Source: Bacteroidota bacterium
GTDB taxonomy: Bacteria > Bacteroidota > Bacteroidia > NS11-12g > UBA955
Assembly: GCA_947460045.1 (NCBI GenBank)
Contig: CANHGC010000139.1
Coordinates: forward strand, 1 to 5,134
Direction of reading: 5' to 3'
Length of the DNA stretch: 5,134 nucleotides
The position numbers and the translations under genes were made by a program. Below the pieces are notes generated by a model. That model had not been told where the DNA came from, made no database searches, and was given only the letters and a program-made list of their open reading frames with translations. Shown piece after piece: positions 1-5,134 of this stretch (positions within the stretch are counted from its first letter, which is position 1; the number at the start of each line of letters is the position of its first letter).

Positions 1-2
1 CC

Positions 3-1199
3 ATGCACATTCATCCGCGACAGGCATTTTTATCGCACATGGCGCAAACCAGCCCCAATCCCATGGCCATCCACATTGTCCGTGCCAGTGGGAATTACTT
101 ATATGACGCTTCCGGCAAGAAATATTTGGATTTGATCGCTGGGATTTCTGTTTGTAATGTGGGACATCAACATCCCAAAGTGGTTGAAGCCGTACAAAAG
201 CAAGCCGCCGAATTCATGCATGTCATGGTATATGGCGAAACGGTTCAAACGCCGCAATCCAATTATGCCTGTGCTTTGGTGAGTAAATTGCCCGAAAATT
301 TAGATTGTTGTTATTTTGTAAATTCTGGCGGAGAGGCCATCGATGGTGCCATGAAGTTGGCCAAGCGGGTAACGGGGAAATCAGATTTTGTGGCATTAAC
401 CGATGCATATCACGGTAGCAGCCAAGGTCCGTTGAGTTTGATGAGCAACGATTATTACAGTCAAGCCTATCGCCCACTTTTGCCATCGGTGCATTTTGTT
501 GATCAAAACGATATAGAATCTTTGAACAACATTCCGTGGTCTAGAGTAGCTGGCGTGGTGGTTGAGGTGATACAAGCAGAACGAGGTGTTAAGCCCTGTG
601 ATGTGGATTTTCTCAAGGCATTGCGAGAAAAATGCGATGAGCATTGCGCCCTGTTGGTTTTTGATGAAATTCAAACGGGGTTTGGTAGAACGGGGAGTTT
701 GTTTGCGTTTCAACATGTGGGTGTGGTACCCGATGTACTGGTTCTGGGTAAAGCGCTCGGCGGCGGAATGCCGATGGGTGGATTTATCGCCGCTAAATCA
801 TTGATGTCGCAATTGTCATACAATCCAATACTCGGACATATCACCACATTTGGTGGTCATCCAGTGGTTTGTGCGGCAGGGGATGCGGCGTTTGATGTTT
901 TGTTATCCGAAATTTCTATGGACGAGGTTCTGAGAAAAGGGGCGATGTTCAAGGAAGGACTTAAGCATTCGATGGTAAAAAAAATCCATGGAACGGGTTT
1001 GATGTTGGCGGTTGAATTGGATTCATTTGAATTGGTCCAGAATTGTATCCAAAAAATGCTAGATCGAGGTTTGTTTTCTGATTGGTTTCTATATGCCCCA
1101 AATTGCCTGCGATTGGCGCCGCCATTGACCATTACCGAAGAGGAAATTCAATGGGCATGTGAAGCAATTGTAGAGGTTTTCAAAGAAATGTGTGAATGA
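3..1199 (+). CDS. PLP-dependent class III aminotransferase (acetylornithine/ornithine aminotransferase-like)
   Basis: A 398-residue cytoplasmic fold-type I PLP enzyme of class III, which moves an amino group between an amine or amino acid and a 2-oxo acid. Visible motifs in order: NSGGEA (107-112, cofactor phosphate region), YHG (136-138, aromatic stacking on PLP), DEIQTGFGRTG (221-231, with D221 for the pyridine nitrogen), LGKALGGGMP (248-257, with K250 as the Schiff-base lysine), HITTFGGHP (279-287) and LRLAPPLTIT (369-378, with R370 at the position of the conserved ornithine aminotransferase arginine). All key residues are present and the length is normal. AQTSPNP near the start, HITTFGGHP and DWFL (360-363 region) match, from memory, a Bacteroidota group usually named only 'aspartate aminotransferase family protein', so the substrate is unknown. 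The ATG at base 3 fits the usual family N-terminus, but only two bases lie upstream, so its promoter and any operon partner are out of view. Confidence 0.93.
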   Translation: MHIHPRQAFLSHMAQTSPNPMAIHIVRASGNYLYDASGKKYLDLIAGISVCNVGHQHPKVVEAVQKQAAEFMHVMVYGETVQTPQSNYACALVSKLPENLDCCYFVNSGGEAIDGAMKLAKRVTGKSDFVALTDAYHGSSQGPLSLMSNDYYSQAYRPLLPSVHFVDQNDIESLNNIPWSRVAGVVVEVIQAERGVKPCDVDFLKALREKCDEHCALLVFDEIQTGFGRTGSLFAFQHVGVVPDVLVLGKALGGGMPMGGFIAAKSLMSQLSYNPILGHITTFGGHPVVCAAGDAAFDVLLSEISMDEVLRKGAMFKEGLKHSMVKKIHGTGLMLAVELDSFELVQNCIQKMLDRGLFSDWFLYAPNCLRLAPPLTITEEEIQWACEAIVEVFKEMCE

Positions 1200-1225
1200 T
1201 TTGGGGGTTAAACGCATTATCTTTG
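1200..1225 (+). promoter_or_regulatory. Predicted Bacteroidota-type promoter for the lipoprotein gene
   Basis: TATCTTTG at 1218-1225 matches the Bacteroidota sigma-A -7 consensus TAnnTTTG exactly and lies in the short gap between the aminotransferase stop and the lipoprotein start. A TTTG at 1200-1203 could be the -33 element, but the 14-base gap is shorter than the usual 19 or so. Transcription would begin near 1230, giving a leader of about 45-50 bases. The -7 match is seen directly. Its use as a promoter is inferred. Confidence 0.5.
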
Positions 1226-1235
1226 TTATAGAGTG

Positions 1236-1259
1236 GTTGCTTTTTGCGAAAATTGCAAC
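1236..1259 (+). other. Possible leader hairpin upstream of the lipoprotein gene
   Basis: GTTGC (1236-1240) and GCAAC (1255-1259) are perfect inverted arms. Inside them, a T run and an A run can pair after a two-base bulge, leaving a small TGCG loop. It would lie early in the leader transcribed from the predicted promoter. No T tract follows, so it is not a normal intrinsic terminator for the upstream gene. It may be an mRNA 5' stabilising structure or chance. Confidence 0.25.
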
Positions 1260-1277
1260 CAAAACATATACTCATTG

Positions 1278-2168
1278 ATGAAATCGCAACTCAAATTAGC
1301 CGTTATTACAACAGCCATCTGTTTATCAGTGTTGATGTTGGGGTCGTGCGAAAGAATCAATAACAATCAAAACAACAATGAATCAAGTGCCCAAAGTTAT
1401 GGGTTGCTTCAAACGGAGTTGGCCAACCTCATGGAGTTGGTAGACGAAGTGTCTGATCAAACCACTGGGAAAGGGGCGCCGTCAAATTTTTTGCTGAAGA
1501 ATTTAAGTAAGGAAGCCAAAATCATAGTAATAGACTCTAGCTACTTTGATGGTGACGACATAGAACTTGTGATCGATTTTGGTTCGGTAGTTAAGCCCTT
1601 CATACCCACACAAAAATGTATGGATGGAAGATTTCGGGCGGGCAAGGTGCATGTGCGTATCAAATCGCACTACGTTGAGAATTCTTCTGAGTCTTTCGTT
1701 TTTATCGATCCAAATGAGGAATATTGGTTTGGTGCTGAGGGAAAGCCCTCACAGATTTTGGATTTTAGTATGTCGATCACCCGAGATTTAAGGGAGCGAT
1801 TGATTTACAAAAATGTAAAATTCAAAGTGAAACAGGGCGAGGCAGAATCTGAGTTTGATGGCAATTTGGTCTTGGAGAAAATAGCAGGCAGTCAAACGCC
1901 AGGTATTGTTGGAGATCAATATTTGTTAACTGGCGAGGGGCAATTAGAGCATCGAGATGATGAATTTGATTGGAAAATCATTTCGCCATTGAAGAAAAAA
2001 ATTGAGCCGGGTTGTGGCATGATTCCAGTAATGGGAGAGGTGTTGCTCGAAAATGAACGCACGAATAAAAACATCAATTTGGATTTTGACCCATTCAAAA
2101 ATGAATCTTGCGATCGCATAGTGAGGGCAACTATCGCAGGAGAAATGATTGATTTCGTGTTGGAATAA
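1278..2168 (+). CDS. Bacteroidota lipoprotein of unknown function
   Basis: A 296-residue protein. Residues 1-23 form a lipoprotein signal peptide: basic start (MKSQLK), hydrophobic core, and lipobox LGSC with C24 as the lipidated cysteine. An Asn/Gln-rich linker follows (28-34), then a charged helical-looking stretch (41-60) and a largely beta-strand body. The ATG at 1278 is chosen because it places the signal peptide at the N-terminus; the GTG at 1233 would add 15 unlikely residues and overlap the predicted leader hairpin. The body shows IDFG (99-102) followed by KCMDGRFRAGKVHV (113-126), CGMIPVMGEV (246-255) and LDFD...SCDR (268-280). This order resembles, from memory, a widespread family of uncharacterised Bacteroidota lipoproteins. 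The residues after C24 are not strongly acidic, so a surface-export signal is not clear. It is probably an envelope protein. No enzymatic motif is seen. It is likely expressed from its own promoter and meets the next gene tail to tail. Confidence 0.85.
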   Translation: MKSQLKLAVITTAICLSVLMLGSCERINNNQNNNESSAQSYGLLQTELANLMELVDEVSDQTTGKGAPSNFLLKNLSKEAKIIVIDSSYFDGDDIELVIDFGSVVKPFIPTQKCMDGRFRAGKVHVRIKSHYVENSSESFVFIDPNEEYWFGAEGKPSQILDFSMSITRDLRERLIYKNVKFKVKQGEAESEFDGNLVLEKIAGSQTPGIVGDQYLLTGEGQLEHRDDEFDWKIISPLKKKIEPGCGMIPVMGEVLLENERTNKNINLDFDPFKNESCDRIVRATIAGEMIDFVLE

Positions 2169-2180
2169 CGGAAATATCCG
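2169..2180. terminator. Small hairpin between convergent stop codons, possible bidirectional terminator
   Basis: CGGA-AATA-TCCG forms a four-pair stem with a four-base loop directly after the lipoprotein TAA and just before the stop of the opposite-strand gene. A CAGTTTTACTT stretch follows on the plus strand. Position favours a terminator shared by the two convergent genes, but the stem is short and the T tract weak. Confidence 0.3.
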
Positions 2181-2185
2181 CAGTT

Positions 2186-2629
2186 TTACTTCAAAGAGAT
2201 GAGCTCGGGCGGTGCGATGAGCGTTGTGCCTTTACTGTTTTTTTCGAACCAAGCGTGTTTTAAACCATTGGTAATCCACATAAATCTACTGTCTAATTTA
2301 TTGTTATATGTGGCTGCTTGTATCAATGTATCTTTAGAAATTACAATTTCTGGGGCTTTGCATTCGATCAAGATGCAAGGCATTGTGTTGGTTGCAAATA
2401 CCACAATATCAAAGCGTTTGCGCATTCCAAAGGCTTGGATTTCACGCTCTACTGCAATGAGGCCGGGTGGGATGTTGTAGTGTGAGCACAGGTGGGCCAA
2501 ACAGTGTTGACGTACCCACTCTTCGGGTGTAAGGGGGATAAATTTTTTACGAACGGGATCAAAAATCACTTTTTTTTGCTCCTGTTCTTGAATCAGAAAT
2601 TGGTAATCAGGAAAGTTTAATTGTTGCAC
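2186..2629 (-). CDS. Stand-alone type I restriction HsdR N-terminal domain protein (PD-(D/E)XK nuclease-like)
   Basis: A 147-residue protein matching only the nuclease-like N-terminal domain of type I restriction R subunits, without the helicase/translocase part found in full HsdR (about 1000 residues). The PD-(D/E)XK core looks intact: acidic E61/E63 (VEREIQ), D74 (KRFDIVVF), E89-C-K91 (LIECKAPE), then the QxxxY motif Q104-Y108 (IQAATYN) and TNGLKHAWF (120-128). LTPEEWVRQH (33-42) is a further hallmark of the small Bacteroidota family, as I recall it. The start is GTG; no in-frame ATG is available nearby, and MQQLNFPDY agrees with the usual family N-terminus. The gene is divergent from holA with 20 bases between start codons, an arrangement I recall as recurrent in Bacteroidota. 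No hsdM, hsdS or other restriction gene is in the window, so a classical restriction role is unlikely. A housekeeping DNA-processing role is a guess. Confidence 0.88.
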   Translation of the reverse strand: MQQLNFPDYQFLIQEQEQKKVIFDPVRKKFIPLTPEEWVRQHCLAHLCSHYNIPPGLIAVEREIQAFGMRKRFDIVVFATNTMPCILIECKAPEIVISKDTLIQAATYNNKLDSRFMWITNGLKHAWFEKNSKGTTLIAPPELISLK

Positions 2630-2649
2630 CGCTGTAAAAATACAAACCC

Positions 2650-3684
2650 ATGGCCAAATTGAGCGATACCATTGCGAATTATTTGGATCTAAGAAGAAAG
2701 ATCTTGGCCAAGCAATATGCGCCTGTTTATTTGTTGCATGGGGAAGAAGTGTATTTCATTGATGCGATCACAGAACTCCTGGAAAAGTCTGTATTGCCAG
2801 AATCCGAAAGAAGTTTCAATCAAACACTGATTTACGGAAAAGAAGTCAAAGTTCACGACCTCATCGCCATGGCACGTCGCTACCCAATGATGAGCGAGTT
2901 TCAGGTGATCATTGTGAAAGACGCCCAAGACATTAAAGAGTTTGATAAATTGCTCACTTACATTGAAAACCCCTTGCCTTCAACTGTGTTGGTTTGTGCT
3001 TTTAGGGGCAATAAAATGGATATGCGTACCAAGATTGGCAAACAAGCCGATAAGTTTGGTGGGGCCTATTACGCAGCAAAATTGCGCGATTATCAAATCA
3101 AAGATTGGTTGCCCGAATATTTGCGCCAGAAAGGTCGCAGTATCGATGGGGCCGCCATCCAGATGATCGTTGAATTGTTGGGTGCTGATTTACCATCGAT
3201 TCACAATGAATTGGATAAATTGTTGATCAATGTGAAAGACGAGTTCATTCGCACCACCCACGTGGAGGCAAACATCGGTTTCAACAGAGATTACAACGTA
3301 TTTGAACTTCAGAGTGCGTTGGGCTATCGCAATTTCAACAAAGCCATTCAAATTGCCCATCACATGGGAAATCGTGCCGAAAAAGGGGAGATTCTGCGCA
3401 TTGTAACCAACCTACACAACTACTTTGGTAAGATTTTGATGGTACAGCAAATGGGCAGTCCCAACAAAGCGGCGGTGGCTTCCGCATTGGGCGTAAACCC
3501 ATTTTTTGTGGAAGAATATTTGGTGGCCGCCAAAGGGTATAGCGCCGGTGATATGGAGCGTGTGTTCAATCAAATCAAACTTCTAGATCTGAGATTGAAA
3601 GGCGTTCACAGAGGTTCCTCAACCGATGGCGAATTGCTCATTGAGACCATTGTGGGAATACTTCGTGCCCCACAGCGCGTTTGA
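2650..3684 (+). CDS. holA: DNA polymerase III subunit delta
   Basis: A 344-residue delta subunit of the clamp loader, the 'wrench' that opens the beta sliding clamp so it can be loaded on primed DNA. The length is normal. Family features seen: PVYLLHGEEVYFID (25-38, the degenerate nucleotide-fold start with no functional Walker A), ARRYPMMSEFQVIIVKDAQ (75-93), NPLPSTVLV (107-115), DMRTK (124-128), the central LGADLPSIHNELDKL (177-191), and YNVFELQSALGYR (215-227), which opens the C-terminal helical collar domain. The C-terminus STDGELLIETIVGIL (324-338) is also typical. The ATG at 2650 fits the usual N-terminus. No Shine-Dalgarno sequence is seen, as expected in this phylum. Its promoter must overlap the start of the divergent nuclease-like gene, since only 20 bases separate them. 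Codon use is ordinary and there is no sign of transfer. Confidence 0.95.
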   Translation: MAKLSDTIANYLDLRRKILAKQYAPVYLLHGEEVYFIDAITELLEKSVLPESERSFNQTLIYGKEVKVHDLIAMARRYPMMSEFQVIIVKDAQDIKEFDKLLTYIENPLPSTVLVCAFRGNKMDMRTKIGKQADKFGGAYYAAKLRDYQIKDWLPEYLRQKGRSIDGAAIQMIVELLGADLPSIHNELDKLLINVKDEFIRTTHVEANIGFNRDYNVFELQSALGYRNFNKAIQIAHHMGNRAEKGEILRIVTNLHNYFGKILMVQQMGSPNKAAVASALGVNPFFVEEYLVAAKGYSAGDMERVFNQIKLLDLRLKGVHRGSSTDGELLIETIVGILRAPQRV

Positions 3685-3735
3685 TGCGATTTTTTGTTTT
3701 ATTTTTCCTTTATTTGTAAATATTAAATTAATTCT
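3685..3735 (+). promoter_or_regulatory. AT-rich leader and possible promoter of the propeller gene
   Basis: This 51-base gap is almost entirely A and T. It holds two near matches to the Bacteroidota -7 element TAnnTTTG: TATTTTTC at 3700-3707 and TTTATTTG at 3709-3716, each with one mismatch. A TTTG at 3680-3683, overlapping the holA stop, could be the -33 element with 16 bases to the first candidate. The region before the ATG (TATTAAATTAATTCT) is unstructured and A/T-rich with no Shine-Dalgarno sequence, a pattern that favours strong translation in this phylum. Which -7 candidate is used, if either, cannot be decided. Confidence 0.35.
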
Positions 3736-5134
3736 ATGAAAAAACTATACGTATTAGCCGTTGCTGCATTCGCTACTTCAGTGGTGTCAGCTCAGGTTGG
3801 ACTTACTTTGGAAAGCGCTACACAAGGCGCGCCTGAGGCAATTTCAACATCAAAAGTCTTCATCGACAAAGCCGATAACGGTGGATTCGGTGTGGCGCCA
3901 AACACCAAGAAGCCATTGAGCGCTCGTGGTGTAGATTACAAGAGCTTCGTAAGAATTGGGTCTACCTATTACGATTTGCAAACCAACTTCGCTATGCCAC
4001 ATAGAATTGCGTTGCATTCGAATGGTGCAGTTTCTGCTGCTTGGACAACCGCTAACTCAGACGCTGCGGGTTTTGCTAGCCGTGGTTCTGGTTACAACTA
4101 CCGCGATGAATCTGGTAAATGGACGCCTTCAGATAGTACTCGCGTTGAAAACGTAAGAACCGGTTGGGCCAACGTAGGTGTATTGTCGAACGGTAGCGTA
4201 TTTACCATCGGTCACGATGCAACAAACGGTGGATTCTACATGACCAAAAGCAATGGTGCAAACAGCCGTCCAACAACGGTTACCAGCATTTTGCAAGAAC
4301 CCCCTTATAAGCCCATTTGGGCTCGTACTGCCAATGATGGTGATGTAATTCACTTGATTTGCTCTTACACAGATTCAGCAGCTCCAGGCGAAGCACGTGC
4401 GCCAAAGAGAAAAGGAATCTTCGCTCCTATGGTTTACAGTCGTTCTAAAGACGGTGGTGCCACTTGGGATAAAAAGCACATCATGTTGCCCGATTACGAC
4501 AGTACTTTAACCAACAACGGTGGTGCCGATCAGTATACAATTGATGTAAAAGGCAATACGGTTGCCATCGTGAATGCAGATTTGTTGCAAGGGGTTATCG
4601 CTTGGAAAAGTACAGACGGCGGCGACAATTGGCAGCGCATCATCGTAGACACATTCAAATATGCACCTTGGACAGGTAAAGTTGAAATGTTGGATACACC
4701 ATATACCAACGACGGTACAGTGGATGTGATCATCGATAACACCAATAAATTGCACGTATTCTTTGGTTTGGGTCGTGTATTAGATACCGATACCAGCGAT
4801 GAGAGCTATAGCTTCTATCCCGGTACACAAGGTATGATGCATTGGTCTGAAGCCACTGACAAAACTACTTTGATTGCTTCAGGTGGTCAGTTCGATCGCG
4901 ATCAAGATGGCATCAACGGTTTGGAGCAAGCCACCTACTCAGCTTTGACATCCGGAAACGTGCCATCAGGCATGAGCACAGTGGCCCGTTTGGGAAGTAC
5001 TTCTGCACTTCGCCAGCCTTCTACAGCAATGGATGCAAACGGCAATTTGTATTGCTTATTCAGTGTGCCCATCGAACAAGATTTGTCTGATTTGGGCGCC
5101 AACTTCCGTGATATCGGCGTAGTTTATTCTACAG
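3736..5134 (+). CDS. Secreted beta-propeller-like protein with Asp-box (BNR) repeats, partial at 3' end
   Basis: An open frame of 466 codons that runs off the window without a stop. Residues 1-19 are a Sec signal peptide (MKKLY, hydrophobic Ala/Val core, VSA) cut before Q20, as is common in Bacteroidota exported proteins. Two Asp boxes are clear: SKDGGATW (237-244) and STDGGDNW (292-299). About six segments of the form 'hydrophobic strand, NG or similar turn, hydrophobic strand' recur (near 89-101, 144-158, 194-210, 269-283, 330-345, 427-443), pointing to a sialidase-type propeller. YYDLQTN (78-84), RGSGYNY (116-122) and VRTGW (140-144) resemble, from memory, uncharacterised Bacteroidota proteins carrying a type IX secretion sorting domain; that end is not visible here. 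No sialidase FRIP motif is seen, so enzymatic sialidase activity is not supported. Codons lean to GGT, GCT, CGT and AAC, suggesting high expression. Role could be binding or structure at the cell surface or outside the cell. Confidence 0.85.
   Translation, partial: MKKLYVLAVAAFATSVVSAQVGLTLESATQGAPEAISTSKVFIDKADNGGFGVAPNTKKPLSARGVDYKSFVRIGSTYYDLQTNFAMPHRIALHSNGAVSAAWTTANSDAAGFASRGSGYNYRDESGKWTPSDSTRVENVRTGWANVGVLSNGSVFTIGHDATNGGFYMTKSNGANSRPTTVTSILQEPPYKPIWARTANDGDVIHLICSYTDSAAPGEARAPKRKGIFAPMVYSRSKDGGATWDKKHIMLPDYDSTLTNNGGADQYTIDVKGNTVAIVNADLLQGVIAWKSTDGGDNWQRIIVDTFKYAPWTGKVEMLDTPYTNDGTVDVIIDNTNKLHVFFGLGRVLDTDTSDESYSFYPGTQGMMHWSEATDKTTLIASGGQFDRDQDGINGLEQATYSALTSGNVPSGMSTVARLGSTSALRQPSTAMDANGNLYCLFSVPIEQDLSDLGANFRDIGVVYST

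Noticed and set aside
1233..1277. Longer lipoprotein frame starting at GTG 1233
   Set aside because: It adds 15 polar and cysteine-containing residues before a perfect lipoprotein signal peptide and would begin almost at the predicted transcription start. The ATG at 1278 is better.
2199..2480. Plus-strand open frame opposite the nuclease-like gene
   Set aside because: The minus-strand frame carries the conserved PD-(D/E)XK residues in order; the plus-strand translation is a shadow.
2570..2577. Run of eight T bases (A8 on the coding strand) in the nuclease-like gene, a possible slippage or phase-variation tract
   Set aside because: It encodes ordinary Lys codons, the frame is intact, and a similar A8 run occurs at 977-984 in the aminotransferase gene, so it looks like a composition effect.
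2186..2629. Part of an active type I restriction system or defence island
   Set aside because: No methylase, specificity subunit or helicase is present, and the flanking genes are housekeeping or envelope genes.
2655..2662. TCAATTTG on the minus strand as a -7 element for the nuclease-like gene
   Set aside because: One mismatch to TAnnTTTG and no TTG-type -33 element at a suitable distance; too weak to annotate.
3676..3696. CGC/GCG inverted repeat followed by six T bases at the end of holA, as an intrinsic terminator
   Set aside because: The stem has only three base pairs and overlaps the last codons and stop of holA. The T run is part of a generally T-rich leader.
3956..4755. Small open frames in other frames and on the opposite strand inside the exported-protein gene
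   Set aside because: They overlap a continuous, well-structured frame with a signal peptide and Asp boxes, and their translations show no recognisable protein features.
3736..5134. Catalytic sialidase (exo-alpha-sialidase)
   Set aside because: Asp boxes are present, but no FRIP/YRIP motif or recognisable arginine triad is seen in the visible part, so only the fold is supported.

Overview
The window reads as an ordinary chromosomal stretch of a member of the Bacteroidota. The evidence is a Bacteroidota-type class III aminotransferase, a lipoprotein of a pattern common in that phylum, a small HsdR N-terminal-domain protein divergent from holA (an arrangement I recall as common there), the near absence of Shine-Dalgarno sequences, an exact TAnnTTTG promoter element, and a signal peptide ending in S-A|Q. 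I cannot assign a genus.

Layout: (1) bases 3-1199, plus strand, a complete PLP-dependent class III aminotransferase; (2) bases 1200-1277, an intergenic gap with a good Bacteroidota -7 promoter element and a possible leader hairpin; (3) bases 1278-2168, plus strand, a lipoprotein of unknown function; (4) bases 2186-2629, minus strand, convergent with the lipoprotein, a 147-residue stand-alone PD-(D/E)XK nuclease-like domain of the HsdR N-terminal type; (5) bases 2650-3684, plus strand, holA, the delta subunit of the DNA polymerase III clamp loader, whose start codon is only 20 bp from that of the nuclease-like gene; (6) bases 3736 to the window edge, plus strand, the first 466 codons of a secreted beta-propeller-like protein with two Asp-box (BNR) motifs. 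Gene 6 has no stop in the window. No intergenic stretch exceeds 100 bases.

The genes do not form one obvious pathway. The aminotransferase and the lipoprotein look separately transcribed. The nuclease-like gene and holA share a very short divergent region. The propeller gene seems to be its own transcription unit and uses codons typical of strong expression. I see no tRNA, rRNA, CRISPR array, insertion sequence, integrase or attachment site. I did not find a convincing new system. The items most worth a second look are the intact but helicase-less HsdR-type domain beside holA, and the surface or secreted propeller protein.
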